The notes: generated from the letters alone by a model not told the origin. Counted from the stretch's first letter, positions 36,029-47,652 are shown. The stretch: DNA of 64,000 nucleotides from Pseudomonadota bacterium (GCA_034189865.1 JAXHTV010000004.1:120178-184177), one strand, 5' to 3'. Numbers and translations: made by a program.

Positions 36029-36730
36029 ATGTCCAGCGACCACATCGACCCCAATCAGCTCCGCGGCTGGCTGGCTTCCGGCCGACGGGGCCAGGCACAC
36101 GTATTGGGTCAGGGATATCAAGCCAAGGCCTTTGTCTACGAGCTCCAAGACGACACAAAGCTGGTGATTAAAACCGCCAAAGGCTGGGGCCTGAAACGCT
36201 GGCTCCGACGATGGATGCTGCAACGCGAATATGCGGCTTATAGACGCCTGAACGGATTGAACGGGATCCCTCATTGCTTTGGCTTGATCGATGGCCGATA
36301 TTTGGTGCTCGAGTACATTGAAGGGTCGACCTTCCGCGAGCGGCAAGACGCTTTACGCCGAGACAGCGTGTATTTCGATCGGCTGCGCCAGGACATCGCC
36401 GCAATGCACCATCGCGGCGTCGCCCACACAGACCTGAAATGCAAAGACAACCTCATGGTTAGAACCAGCGGACAACCGTGCATGATCGACTTCGGTGTGG
36501 CTGTCGTGCGTAAACCCGGCTTTGCACCGATCAATCATTTCTTCTACCGCATCGCCAAGCGGTTTGACCAGAACGCTTGGCTCAAGCTCAAATACGGTCA
36601 CTACCGACACATTCCCCATGGGGAAGCGGCGCAGCTATATCGCACACCCATCGAACGCGGTGCCCATTGGCTCAAAGCGCGCTATCGTGAATACTTCAAG
36701 CATCGCACCAAGTCACCGGGAGCCTGGTGA
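36029..36730 (+). CDS. RIO/lipopolysaccharide-kinase-like protein
   Basis: A 233-residue small protein kinase fold. The glycine loop region (LGQGYQAKAFVYEL), the lysine strand (LVIKTAK), the catalytic loop HRGVAHTDLKCKDNLMV (HxD replaced by HTD-L-K-x4-N) and MIDFGVAV as the DFG metal site are all present, so it is likely active. It resembles RIO and WaaP/Kdo-kinase relatives but its substrate cannot be named. ATG 36029 was chosen because of the operon spacing with the methyltransferase. Confidence 0.75.
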   Translation: MSSDHIDPNQLRGWLASGRRGQAHVLGQGYQAKAFVYELQDDTKLVIKTAKGWGLKRWLRRWMLQREYAAYRRLNGLNGIPHCFGLIDGRYLVLEYIEGSTFRERQDALRRDSVYFDRLRQDIAAMHHRGVAHTDLKCKDNLMVRTSGQPCMIDFGVAVVRKPGFAPINHFFYRIAKRFDQNAWLKLKYGHYRHIPHGEAAQLYRTPIERGAHWLKARYREYFKHRTKSPGAW

Positions 36731-36788
36731 ACCATTACCAAAAGCGCTACTGTTGTCCCTCCTCATTGATTCAACGGAACCAGTTTGC

Positions 36789-37448
36789 ATGGGTTATCGG
36801 CTATTTATCGTATTGATCATCGTGCTGTTTTTGCTGCCGTCCAACGCCTGGGCGGCTACACGTTACGTAAGCGACCAGCTGGAAATCACGTTGCGCAGCG
36901 GCGCCAGCAACCAGCACCGAATACTCAAAATGCTCGACAGCGGCATGGCGCTGCAGGTTTTGGAACAAAACGACACGGGCTGGAGCAAAGTCCGGACCCC
37001 GCGGGGCGATGAGGGTTGGGTTCTCAGCCGCTATTTGATGAATGGTCCCTCCGCCCGAAGTCGGCTGGAAAGGGCCGAGCGTGAGGTGCAACAACTCCAA
37101 ACCACCAACGAAACGCTTACCACCGAGCTGAACGCGCTCAAACAAGAACTCTCATCGACGCGGGAGCATCTCAAACAAACCACGGGCCGTAGCGAAGAGC
37201 TGGCCGAAAAACTGGACACCGCATCCGAGGGGTTGAAAATGGCGCAGACCAATCAGACCCTGCGCCAAGACATCGCCCGGCTTCGGATGAACATCCAAAC
37301 CCTTGAGCAACAAACCGAGCGCTTAGCGGACCGGAGCCGCCGAGATTGGTTTCTCGCCGGTGCGGCGGTGTTGATTGCCGGGCTGTTTCTGGGGCTGGTG
37401 TTACCGCGATTGAACTTCCGCCGGAAAAAGCGTTGGGATACGTGGTAA
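36789..37448 (+). CDS. Periplasmic SH3-domain protein (TIGR04211-type)
   Basis: A 219-residue protein. The signal peptide (residues 1-22, ending NAWA) is followed by a bacterial SH3 domain (about 25-85: LEITLRSGASNQHRILKML, GDEGWVLSRYL), a long coiled coil (about 90-185) and a C-terminal membrane helix with a basic tail (LPRLNFRRKKRW). This layout is that of E. coli YgiM. The function is not established; a role at the cell envelope is probable. Confidence 0.85.
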   Translation: MGYRLFIVLIIVLFLLPSNAWAATRYVSDQLEITLRSGASNQHRILKMLDSGMALQVLEQNDTGWSKVRTPRGDEGWVLSRYLMNGPSARSRLERAEREVQQLQTTNETLTTELNALKQELSSTREHLKQTTGRSEELAEKLDTASEGLKMAQTNQTLRQDIARLRMNIQTLEQQTERLADRSRRDWFLAGAAVLIAGLFLGLVLPRLNFRRKKRWDTW

Positions 37449-37473
37449 AGCCGCCGAAGCCCGACGCTGCAAC

Positions 37474-39700
<2,227 letters not shown>

Positions 39701-40366
39701 ATGTCAATGACACCCACGGCTCTCGCCCGATTCAATATGATTGAGCAGCAAATACGTACCTGGGACGTGCTGGACGAGCGCGTGCTCACCGTGATGTCCG
39801 ACATCCCGCGCGAAGCCTTCACACCTGAGCCCTATCGAGGCGTCGCCTACGCCGACAGCCAAATCCCCATCGGCCACGGCCATGTTATGGAGGAACCGAA
39901 GCTTGTGGGCCGAATCCTGCAAGAAGTCGACGTTCATCGGCATGACCGAGTTCTGGACGTGGGAACCGGGACGGGCTATCTGGCTGCGTGCTTGTCCCGC
40001 CTGGGACGGGAAATCGACACCGTGGATATCCACGCCGACTTCAGCAACCGGGCTAAAGCCGCGCTGCAAGAGATGGACATCACCAACGTCCGTTTCAGCG
40101 TCGCCGACGCCGGACATGGACTACCGGAAACCGAACAGCGTTACGACGTCATTATTGTCACCGGCTCGCTGCCTCAACTCCACCAGGGCTTTCACCGCAG
40201 CCTCACCATCGGCGGACGACTTTTCCTCACCCACGGGACCAGCCCGGTGATGGAAGCGCTGTTGGTCACGCGTGTGGGTGTCGGACAATGGCGAACGGAA
40301 AGTTTGTTTGAAACCTACCTGCCGCCTCTTGAGAATACTGAGACACCTCCGGAATTCAGCTTTTAA
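39701..40366 (+). CDS. pcm: Protein-L-isoaspartate O-methyltransferase-family protein
   Basis: A 221-residue methyltransferase. The first part (MIEQQIRTWDVLDERVL, IPREAFTPEPYRGVAYAD, IPIGHGHVMEEPKLVGRIL) and motif I VLDVGTGTGYLAACLS match the PCMT family. It repairs isoaspartyl residues in damaged proteins. In gammaproteobacteria this shorter form usually stands before a rhodanese gene and/or tolC, as here; whether it has true repair activity is not proven. ATG 39701 chosen by family N terminus. Confidence 0.88.
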   Translation: MSMTPTALARFNMIEQQIRTWDVLDERVLTVMSDIPREAFTPEPYRGVAYADSQIPIGHGHVMEEPKLVGRILQEVDVHRHDRVLDVGTGTGYLAACLSRLGREIDTVDIHADFSNRAKAALQEMDITNVRFSVADAGHGLPETEQRYDVIIVTGSLPQLHQGFHRSLTIGGRLFLTHGTSPVMEALLVTRVGVGQWRTESLFETYLPPLENTETPPEFSF

Positions 40367-40385
40367 CCATTCGGAATCCAGGGCG

Positions 40386-40706
40386 ATGAAAGAAACCACG
40401 GTACAGGCGCTGAAGGCGCGGATCGACTCAGGGGATACGGATTTTGTTCTGTTGGATGTGCGCGAGGCCTGGGAGTGCCAAATCGCGGCGCTGCCCAACG
40501 CCACACACATCCCCATGGGACAGATCCCCTCGCGCATCAATGAGTTACCCAAAGATCGGGAAATCGTCGTCTACTGTCACCACGGGGGACGCAGCGCCCA
40601 GGTCACTCACCATCTCATAAGAAACGGATTTGACCGCGCCATGAATCTGGCGGGCGGTATCGATGCCTGGTCACGGGAAATCGACAACCAAATCGCCCGC
40701 TACTGA
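40386..40706 (+). CDS. Rhodanese-domain protein
   Basis: A 106-residue single rhodanese domain. DVREAWECQIAALPNATHIPM and the active-site loop VVYCHHGGRSAQV, with the sulfur-carrying Cys at about residue 64, are clear. It may carry sulfane sulfur in the cytoplasm. It lies 19 bases after the methyltransferase and is probably co-transcribed. Confidence 0.9.
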   Translation: MKETTVQALKARIDSGDTDFVLLDVREAWECQIAALPNATHIPMGQIPSRINELPKDREIVVYCHHGGRSAQVTHHLIRNGFDRAMNLAGGIDAWSREIDNQIARY

Positions 40707-40738
40707 GTGCGGCGCATAAGGGAACGACGCGGCGGCGC

Positions 40739-42094
40739 TCAGATTTTCGTCGACTGGGCGTCTTCGCTTTTGGTTGGAACTCGACCCGCCGTGGCGACCG
40801 CCAACGAACTTGACTCTGTCACCACCGATCTCAAATAGGGCTGTAACCAGCCGTACATGCGCTCCAGCGCGCCCTGATTGCGTTGCACCATGCCTTGCGC
40901 AGCCGACCCCACGCTCTCGCGCCGCGCCTTGTTTCGGGTCACCTCCGCCACTTCGGCCGCCAACGATTCCGAACCCTCGACAGTGATCACGCCACCGGCT
41001 TCTCGCAACGACCGATAGATTTCGGAGAAATTAAAAGTATGGGGCCCGGTTACCGTCGGCACCCCCAGCGCGGCCGGTTCCAAGAGATTGTGCCCCCCAA
41101 TAGGTACCAGACTGCCACCCACAAACGCGACGTCCGCCGCGGCATAAAAACGCATCAGTTCACCCATGGTGTCGCCCAAATAGACGGCGGTTTTGTAATC
41201 GGGGACTTGGCCTTGTTTGCGACGGGCCATGCTAAATCCCCGCTGCCGTATCAATGCCGCCACGGCGTCGAATCGCTGGGGATGCCGCGGCACCAAAATC
41301 AGCAGCGCGTCCGGGATGCGGCGACGGACCTCGGAGAACGCATCCAGAACCAACTCGTCTTCCCCTTCGTGGGTGCTCGCGGCGACCCAAACGGGGCGCT
41401 GGGGACCCCAACTCCGCCGAAGGGCTTCGCCCTGCTCGCGCGCATCGGTGCCGACTGGAATGTCGAATTTGAGATTGCCCGTCACAGCGATTCGGTCTGC
41501 GGGTAACCCGAGTTCGCGCAGCCGCTCGGCGTCCTGTTCAGTTTGCGCACCGGCAAAGTTGATGTAGTTCAGCACCCGGCCCACCGTGCGGCGCCACTGG
41601 CGGTAGCCTTTTAGGGAACGGGGCGAGATGCGGGCATTGGCGATCACCAGCGGGACACCGCGTTTGGCGCATGTGTAGAAAAGGTTGTACCAAAGCTCGG
41701 TTTCCATAATCACCGCCAACTCCGGCTGAAAATGCCGCAGGAACCGGCGAACCGCGCCGGGAAAATCCAGCGGCAGATAGGCATGCCGGACCCGGTCGCC
41801 GAATACCGCGCGGGCCCGTTCATAGCCCGTCGTGGTCACCGTGGTGAGGATGATCCGACAATCGGGGCAGTCCTCGAGCAAGCGGCGGACCAACGGCGTG
41901 GCGGCGCTAACCTCCCCCACCGAGACGGCATGGACCCAGATACACGGTTGGATTTGTGGGCTGCCGAACCCGAAGCCGAACCTTTGATACCACCGATCCC
42001 GATAGTCCGGCGCGCGAATAATCCGCAAGGCCACAAATAGCAGGATGAAGGGTGAAAGAATGTAAAGCAGTGCAGTGTAAGTAGACCGGCGCAT
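40739..42094 (-). CDS. waaA: 3-deoxy-D-manno-octulosonic acid transferase WaaA
   Basis: A 451-residue Kdo transferase (GT-B fold, family 30). An N-terminal membrane anchor (ALLYILSPFILLFVALRII) is followed by WVHAVSVGEVSAATPLV, and the C-terminal domain has VWVAASTHEGEDELVL, GGHNLLEPAALGVPTVTGPHTFNF. It adds Kdo to lipid IVA on the inner face of the inner membrane. ATG 42094 was chosen over an in-frame start 23 codons upstream. It lies 16 bases after hldE on the same strand. Confidence 0.94.
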   Translation of the reverse strand: MRRSTYTALLYILSPFILLFVALRIIRAPDYRDRWYQRFGFGFGSPQIQPCIWVHAVSVGEVSAATPLVRRLLEDCPDCRIILTTVTTTGYERARAVFGDRVRHAYLPLDFPGAVRRFLRHFQPELAVIMETELWYNLFYTCAKRGVPLVIANARISPRSLKGYRQWRRTVGRVLNYINFAGAQTEQDAERLRELGLPADRIAVTGNLKFDIPVGTDAREQGEALRRSWGPQRPVWVAASTHEGEDELVLDAFSEVRRRIPDALLILVPRHPQRFDAVAALIRQRGFSMARRKQGQVPDYKTAVYLGDTMGELMRFYAAADVAFVGGSLVPIGGHNLLEPAALGVPTVTGPHTFNFSEIYRSLREAGGVITVEGSESLAAEVAEVTRNKARRESVGSAAQGMVQRNQGALERMYGWLQPYLRSVVTESSSLAVATAGRVPTKSEDAQSTKI

Positions 42095-42110
42095 CGGTGG
42101 ACATCCTGTC

Positions 42111-43535
42111 CTATGACTTGCGAACCCGCTCAATGAGCGACGAAGTGGAATAGCCGTCTTCAAAAGGCAGGATTTTCACCTGCCCGCCATTCTCCATCAC
42201 TGTGGTGGCGCCGGCGATCTCCTCGACCGAGTAGTCGCCCCCTTTGACCAACACCTGAGGCAAAACGCGTGAGATCAATCGTGCGGGGGTATCTTCACTG
42301 AAGGGCACAACCCAGTCCACACAGGACAAAGCAGCCAGCAACGTCATGCGATCGTCGACACTGTTCAAGGGGCGCTCGGAGCCTTTTAAGCGGCGCACTG
42401 AGTCATCGTCATTGACCGCGATGATGAGCCGATCCGCCAACTGACGCGCCTGCTTGAGGTAAGTCACATGACCGCGATGCAAAATGTCAAAGCAGCCGTT
42501 GGTCATGGCCACGGTCTCGCCACGCGCCCGCGCCGCCGCCACCAGGGCCAACAGACGTTCCTCGTCCACCACGCCCCGCTCCTCGACCTGGCACGGACGA
42601 GCGGACTGTTGTAGCTCCGCCACTGTGACGGTCGCCGCGCCGAGCTTTCCCACCACCAAACCGGCTGCCAGATTGGCCAAGCCCGCGGCGTCCGCCCATT
42701 CCAGGCCGGCGGCACGCCCCGCGGCAAGCAAACTGATGACCGTATCTCCGGCACCGGTGACATCGTAAACTTCGCGAGCCCTGGCCGGCAGATGAATCGG
42801 CTGAGTTTTGGCATCGAACAGGCTCATGCCGTCTTCGCTCCGGGTCACCAGCAGCCGCTCGAGTTCCAGCGTCCGACACATCTGCGCCGCGGCACGGATC
42901 AGATGCGCCTCATCGCGTACCGAACCGGCCACCGCCGTGAACTCGCCCAGATTGGGCGTGAGGGCGCTGGCACCCCGGTAACGATCGAAATCAGTGCCTT
43001 TGGGGTCCACGAACACCGGAATCTGCCTCGCCCGAGCAGCCTGGATCATGGCCTGCACCGCTTGCAAAGTGCCCTTGCCATAGTCGGAAAAGATGACCAC
43101 ATCGCAATCGGCCAACGCCTGCTCGAAAGCTTGGTCCAGGCGACCCGTTGCAAGCTCCCCGTCGGGCCGTTCGAAGTCCAGCCGAATGAGCTGCTGATGG
43201 CGGGAGAGAACCCGAAGCTTGGTGATGGTCGGCATCCCCGACATCCGCTGGAAGTCACAGCGGACGCCAGCCGATGTCAGCACTTCGGTCAACCGTTCTG
43301 CCGCCTCGTCTTGGCCGGTGACGCCGAGCAGACGGGTCTGAACCCCGAGCGCCGCCAGATTGAGCGCCACGTTACCCGCGCCGCCGGCACGCTCGTGGCA
43401 TTCATCCACACGCACCACGGGCACGGGCGCCTCCGGGGAGATACGACCTGTTGAACCCTGCCAGTAGCGGTCAAGCATGACATCGCCCACTACCAGCGCC
43501 CGAACTTTGGCAAAATCGGGAATCTTTATCGTCAT
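42111..43535 (-). CDS. hldE: Bifunctional heptose kinase/adenylyltransferase HldE
   Basis: A 474-residue fusion. The ribokinase-like N-terminal part (residues 1-315) phosphorylates D-glycero-beta-D-manno-heptose 7-phosphate; DVMLDRYWQGSTGRISPEAPVPVV and GAGDTVISLLAAG with the catalytic Asp are present. The C-terminal part (about 340-474) is a nucleotidyltransferase with TNGCFDILHRGHVTYL (HxGH motif). It supplies ADP-heptose for the core oligosaccharide, consistent with waaA next to it. Confidence 0.96.
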   Translation of the reverse strand: MTIKIPDFAKVRALVVGDVMLDRYWQGSTGRISPEAPVPVVRVDECHERAGGAGNVALNLAALGVQTRLLGVTGQDEAAERLTEVLTSAGVRCDFQRMSGMPTITKLRVLSRHQQLIRLDFERPDGELATGRLDQAFEQALADCDVVIFSDYGKGTLQAVQAMIQAARARQIPVFVDPKGTDFDRYRGASALTPNLGEFTAVAGSVRDEAHLIRAAAQMCRTLELERLLVTRSEDGMSLFDAKTQPIHLPARAREVYDVTGAGDTVISLLAAGRAAGLEWADAAGLANLAAGLVVGKLGAATVTVAELQQSARPCQVEERGVVDEERLLALVAAARARGETVAMTNGCFDILHRGHVTYLKQARQLADRLIIAVNDDDSVRRLKGSERPLNSVDDRMTLLAALSCVDWVVPFSEDTPARLISRVLPQVLVKGGDYSVEEIAGATTVMENGGQVKILPFEDGYSTSSLIERVRKS

Positions 43536-43615
43536 TGCGTGCTACCGAACAAAAACGAGCAAAGCATATCACAGCGATATGGCGGCTCCGGCGGAAGAAA
43601 CGTTTCCCCAAGCGG

Positions 43616-44602
43616 ATGCGCGCGATACACTTGCGGCCGCATTTGAAAAACACCCCGACACGAGAGGATCTTTGGGTGGGAAGACGCCGCCAAGCGCTGG
43701 AAAGCCGTTCCCAATTCGACCCCCGCTTCTGGCCGCTGTGGGCGCTGTTCGGTGTCCTGTGGTTGAGCAGCCAATTACCTTACCGATGGCAATTGAATAT
43801 CGGCCGGTTTCTGGGGCGCGCGGCCTACTATCTGGCTAAATCCCGCCGCCACGTGGCCCGGCGCAACCTGGAATTGTGCCTGCCCGAACTTAGCGCAAGC
43901 GAGCGGGAGCAGTTGCTAAAGCGCAACCTGGAATCCCTCGGCATGGGTCTGATCGAAACCACCATGAGCTGGTGGGCACCGGACCAACGCGTCGCCGGTC
44001 GGCTCGAGATCGAGGGTCTGGAACACTTGCGTGCCGCGCAAGCCGACGGTCGGGGCGTGATCTTGCTCAGCGCCCATTTTTCCTCCATCGACATCTGCGG
44101 GCGCCTACTCGGGCCGCAGGTCGACATGGACGTACTGTTCCGTCGCCACGAGAACCCGGTCATTGAGCGTTTCATGCGCGGCCATCGGGAGCGGATGTTC
44201 GAAAACGCCATCCCGCGCGACGACATCCGCACCATGATCCGGCACATCAAACAAGGGCGCGCGGTGTGGTACGCGCCGGATCAAAACCATCGGGGTAAAA
44301 ACAGCGCCATGGTGCCGTTCTTCGGCGTTCCCGCCTCCACCAACACCGCGACGCCCCGCCTGGCCAAAATGACCCATGCCCGGGTTTTGCCGTTTTTGTT
44401 CCGCCGCGATGACAAAATCGGACGTTACTACGTGCGATTTTATCCGCCGGTGGAAGACTTTCCCACCGACGATCCGCTGGCGGACACCACCCGCGTCAAC
44501 CAGATTATCGAGGAATTGATTCGTCAGTGCCCGGAGCAATATTTCTGGGTACACCAGCGTTTCAAGAAGCGCCCACCGGAATACCCGGACGCCTACGCTT
44601 AA
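43616..44602 (+). CDS. lpxL: Lipid A biosynthesis lauroyl/myristoyl acyltransferase (LpxL/HtrB family)
   Basis: A 328-residue membrane-bound acyltransferase. An N-terminal helix (FWPLWALFGVLWLSSQLP) precedes the catalytic H-x4-D motif, His154 and Asp159 in LLSAHFSSIDICG; WYAPDQNHRGKNSAMVPFFG is the second signature. It adds secondary acyl chains to Kdo2-lipid IVA. ATG 43616 (MRAIHLRPHLK) fits the family; the frame is open upstream to the hldE start. Its stop codon overlaps that of the convergent Kdo kinase. Confidence 0.92.
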   Translation: MRAIHLRPHLKNTPTREDLWVGRRRQALESRSQFDPRFWPLWALFGVLWLSSQLPYRWQLNIGRFLGRAAYYLAKSRRHVARRNLELCLPELSASEREQLLKRNLESLGMGLIETTMSWWAPDQRVAGRLEIEGLEHLRAAQADGRGVILLSAHFSSIDICGRLLGPQVDMDVLFRRHENPVIERFMRGHRERMFENAIPRDDIRTMIRHIKQGRAVWYAPDQNHRGKNSAMVPFFGVPASTNTATPRLAKMTHARVLPFLFRRDDKIGRYYVRFYPPVEDFPTDDPLADTTRVNQIIEELIRQCPEQYFWVHQRFKKRPPEYPDAYA

Positions 44603-45384
44603 ATCCCGGCCGAAGGCCAAGCGCGGCGTTTTTCTCCCCCGGCAAGATAGGCTCGCAAAAGTCGACGCCAATCCACGGACGAGAAAACCACCTCGTCACG
44701 TTGGCGTTGCAATTTATCCAGTGAACGCTTGAGCCGCTTCAGATTGGCTCGCTTCCATCGCTTGCCCCGGCGGCGGCGGCCCCGGTCGAAGTCGATAAGA
44801 AAAACCGCCTCGCCCGCCCCCAACAGGATGTTGTGGGCGTTCAAATCGGCATGATAAACGCCGGCGTCATGAAACCGGCGTATGCAGCGACCCACCGCAG
44901 CCCAACGTTCGGGGCCCACCCGACCGGCCACCACTTCGTCCCACAGGGAAAACGCAGGCAATCGCTCGGTGATCAGATCGGCGGTGTAAGACCAGCGGCG
45001 ACGCACCACCCGTGCTGCGATAGGCCGGGGAACCGGAAAACCCTGGCGATAGAGATCGTGAATCAGATGCCACTCTCGCCACGGACGGCTCAGCGCCAAC
45101 CCGGCCCACACGTAACGGTCGCGCCCAATGCGCCCGACCAGTCCACCGCGGCGATAGTGGCGTAAAACCCACTCACGCTCGCCACGGTCGATAACCACCA
45201 CCTGGCCGCGGCCGGCCGGATGCGCCTGCCATCGCCCAGCTGCCGGACCGAACAGGTCCGAACGAGCGTGATCCACCGACTCAGCATCAAACACCACCGC
45301 GCCGTCGGGCGTTTGCGCATAGCGTGGCCGCACGGGTGAGGGACCCGCCCGCTCAATGGATTCGGCAATGGACAACGAAAGCAA
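44599..45384 (-). CDS. kdkA: 3-deoxy-D-manno-octulosonic acid kinase (KdkA family)
   Basis: A 261-residue kinase of the Kdo/WaaP family. GRGQVVVID begins the nucleotide loop, WVLRHYRRGG carries the lysine, and the catalytic HADLNAHNILL with LIDFDRGRRR gives the HxD-N and DFD metal site. It phosphorylates Kdo in the inner core. The start appears to be TTG at 45384 after GGGGGA; an exact start is uncertain. It ends in bases shared with lpxL. Confidence 0.9.
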   Translation of the reverse strand: MLSLSIAESIERAGPSPVRPRYAQTPDGAVVFDAESVDHARSDLFGPAAGRWQAHPAGRGQVVVIDRGEREWVLRHYRRGGLVGRIGRDRYVWAGLALSRPWREWHLIHDLYRQGFPVPRPIAARVVRRRWSYTADLITERLPAFSLWDEVVAGRVGPERWAAVGRCIRRFHDAGVYHADLNAHNILLGAGEAVFLIDFDRGRRRRGKRWKRANLKRLKRSLDKLQRQRDEVVFSSVDWRRLLRAYLAGGEKRRAWPSAGI

Positions 45385-45446
45385 TCCCCCAACTGATCAG
45401 CCGTTCTAGCGGCGGTCGCGATCCCCAATTGATGGCAGCTCGAAAA

Positions 45447-45872
45447 TCACTTCACCGTAATGGTGATCTTTTCGGAAACCACCGGCGGATCGTGCGGAAT
45501 ATGGTTGTGGTCGCCCAGTAACAGCTGCAGCGTATGCTCACCGGGCGCGAGCTCCACCGACACTTCCGTTTGGCCGCCACCAAAATGGCGATGGTGTTCG
45601 TCTGCCGGGACCGGGGCATCCAAGGGCGGCAAACTTTCCGCATCGATCAACAAATGATGATGACCGGTCGCGGCGCGCTCCACACCCGCCGGCGCCACGC
45701 CCATGCCACGGAGCCCGAAACGGACCACAACCGGGCTGCTGACCGTCTGGCCGTTAGTGGGCGAAATAAAATAAATCGCCGCACCCTCCGGTGCCGGCGC
45801 GGCGTGCAACATCGTACCTACAAGAAAAACCATGAGCCCGAAAAGCCATCCGAGCGGTCGTTTTTTATTCAC
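45447..45872 (-). CDS. Secreted DUF4399-family histidine-rich protein
   Basis: A 141-residue protein with a signal peptide (ending MLHAA) and a DUF4399 domain. It is rich in histidine: GHHHLLID, DEHHRHFGGG and GDHNHIPHD. Such clusters could bind a transition metal in the periplasm. The family function is not known to me. The start is a GTG. It diverges from the dienelactone hydrolase gene. Confidence 0.8.
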   Translation of the reverse strand: MNKKRPLGWLFGLMVFLVGTMLHAAPAPEGAAIYFISPTNGQTVSSPVVVRFGLRGMGVAPAGVERAATGHHHLLIDAESLPPLDAPVPADEHHRHFGGGQTEVSVELAPGEHTLQLLLGDHNHIPHDPPVVSEKITITVK

Positions 45873-46018
45873 AGCTTTGATTCCTTACGGTCGTGACGGT
45901 TGGACATTGCCTACAAGCTACCGCAGCCACTGTCACGCCACAAGCGCAGGCGTTGACCGCGCCGCCGCGCGTGCCGACAATGGACGCTCTTCGTCCCACC
46001 ACGGTTTTTGGAGGTTCC

Positions 46019-46792
46019 ATGCGCATCGGTTGGATCGGCCTAATGGCCTTCGTTTGGGCGGGCGTGATTCACGCCGAGATCGTCACCCAAACCATCAAAT
46101 ATCCCATCGCCGGCAAATCGTACGTCGGCTACCTGGCCTACGATGACAGCATCAAGGAACCCCGGCCGGGTATTGTGGTGTTCCACGAGTGGTGGGGGCT
46201 GAATGATTTCGCCCGCAGCAAGGCGGAGGCATTGGCGGAGCTGGGTTACGTGGCGTTTGCCGCCGACATGTACGGCAAAGGCATGGCCACCCACGATCCG
46301 GAACAAGCCGGTCAGTGGTACACAGAAGTGAGCGAAAACCGCGCCTTTAGAAAACGCGCTCAAGCAGCAGTTAACGTGCTTAAGAAACAAGCCGGCGTGG
46401 ACCCAAAACGCATCGGCGCCATCGGCTTTTGCTTCGGCGGCACCACCGTGCTGGAGCTCGCCTACAGCGGTGCGGATGTGCAAGGCGTGGTCTCGTTTCA
46501 CGGCGGGCTGACCGCGCCGGGCGAAGCGGATCGGGATCAAATCCAATCGGCCATTTTGGTGTTGCACGGGGCGCAAGATCCCTTCGTCAAACCCGAGCAG
46601 CTCGAAGCGTTTGAATCCGGCCTGAAAGCGAGCAGCGCCGACTGGCAGTTGGTCATCTACGGCAACACCTTACACAGCTTCACCAATCCGAAAGCCGACT
46701 CCGTCGACATGGAGGGATTGGCCTATAACCCGCTGAGCGATCGGCGGTCCTGGGCGGCCATGCAACAGTTTTTCGACGAAGTCTTGCGCTAG
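46019..46792 (+). CDS. Secreted dienelactone hydrolase-family protein
   Basis: A 257-residue alpha/beta hydrolase. A short signal peptide (about 18 residues, ending VIHA) is followed by the DLH fold. The nucleophile motif GFCFGG (Cys, as in dienelactone hydrolase) is at about residue 140, the Asp in GAQDPFV and the His in NTLHSFTNP complete the triad. Substrate unknown; periplasmic esterase activity is likely. GGAGG just before ATG 46019 fixes the start. Confidence 0.88.
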   Translation: MRIGWIGLMAFVWAGVIHAEIVTQTIKYPIAGKSYVGYLAYDDSIKEPRPGIVVFHEWWGLNDFARSKAEALAELGYVAFAADMYGKGMATHDPEQAGQWYTEVSENRAFRKRAQAAVNVLKKQAGVDPKRIGAIGFCFGGTTVLELAYSGADVQGVVSFHGGLTAPGEADRDQIQSAILVLHGAQDPFVKPEQLEAFESGLKASSADWQLVIYGNTLHSFTNPKADSVDMEGLAYNPLSDRRSWAAMQQFFDEVLR

Positions 46793-46819
46793 ATTACGTC
46801 CCGGGCGCCGGTTCTCGTC

Positions 46820-47281
46820 TCAGCCGAGCGGCTGGCAAGACCAGTCGGCGCCCGGGGGCAACGTGCCAGGAAAGGTCCCTTCCCAGGCCGCGTTTGGCCA
46901 CGGGTCGGCTGCGTAATAACCCAAATGGGCGATGCAGCGGCAATCGCTGGACCCGAACCGCCGAACCGGCGCTTCGATGCCCGGCAGGGCAAATAAAGAC
47001 TTGGCCCAGAGGCATTCCAGCTTCTCCGGCGTATAGGCCACCCACACGCGTAGCGGCTGCACCACCGGCCGCAGATAGTCCAAATGCCAGTGAGACCGCC
47101 CCCCACGCAGATGCCGAGCCACCCGCGCCGCGACGCCGCCGGGCCCGCGGGCGCTACCCAGGTACAGATACAACCCGGCCTTGATCGCCAGCTCACCCAA
47201 ACCGCCGGCCGTGACCACCGCGTCCGAATCGGCCCGCAGCAACAACGCGTAACTCCCGGGCTCCGACCTCAAAACTGCCAT
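46820..47281 (-). CDS. DUF123 (GIY-YIG-related) protein
   Basis: A 153-residue DUF123 protein. GSYALLLRA begins the fold; YLYLGSARGPGGVAARVARHL and SHWHLDYLRP are the conserved segments. Related to GIY-YIG endonucleases and found alone or fused to endonuclease III. It converges with the dienelactone hydrolase and lies just before the tRNA pair. Confidence 0.82.
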   Translation of the reverse strand: MAVLRSEPGSYALLLRADSDAVVTAGGLGELAIKAGLYLYLGSARGPGGVAARVARHLRGGRSHWHLDYLRPVVQPLRVWVAYTPEKLECLWAKSLFALPGIEAPVRRFGSSDCRCIAHLGYYAADPWPNAAWEGTFPGTLPPGADWSCQPLG

Positions 47282-47317
47282 GGCACGTCAAACCAGACCG
47301 TGAAAAAACGTTGAATT

Positions 47318-47394
47318 TGGTGCCCCGGACAGGAATCGAACCTGTGACCTTCCGCTTAGGAGGCGGACGCTCTATCCTACTGAGCTACCGGGGC
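47318..47394 (-). tRNA. tRNA-Arg (anticodon CCT)
   Basis: Read on the minus strand: acceptor GCCCCGG pairs with CCGGGGC, followed by A and an encoded CCA; the anticodon loop is CTCCTAA in a five-base stem TCCGC/GCGGA; the T arm has GTTCGATTC. The length, 77 bases including CCA, and fold are normal. Confidence 0.95.
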
Positions 47395-47449
47395 CGTGAG
47401 CGACTGGAACACGATGCAGCTGATAAGCTTACCCGGCCACTGCCAGAAA

Positions 47450-47480
47450 TTAAAATGCCGGCGAACCGCCGGCATTTTAA
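47450..47480 (-). terminator. 14-base-pair hairpin after tRNA-Ala
   Basis: Perfect arms 47450-47463 and 47467-47480 around a 3-base loop, with an A/T-rich foot ending ATTTTAA on the minus strand. It begins 8 bases after the tRNA-Ala CCA and probably ends its transcript before tRNA-Arg. It would act on either strand. Confidence 0.75.
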
Positions 47481-47487
47481 TGGAACT

Positions 47488-47563
<76 letters not shown>

Positions 47564-47652
47564 ACAGAGGGTTGTCATAACGACAAGCGGCGACTTCACG
47601 GCCGCCGCGGCGCTAGTTTAACATCACCTCAAACCGGCTGCCAGATGCGCCT

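Noticed and set aside
44599..44602. Frameshift suspected where lpxL and kdkA stops overlap
   Set aside because: Both genes are full length and simply share TTAA as convergent stop codons; the same occurs at 48959-48962.
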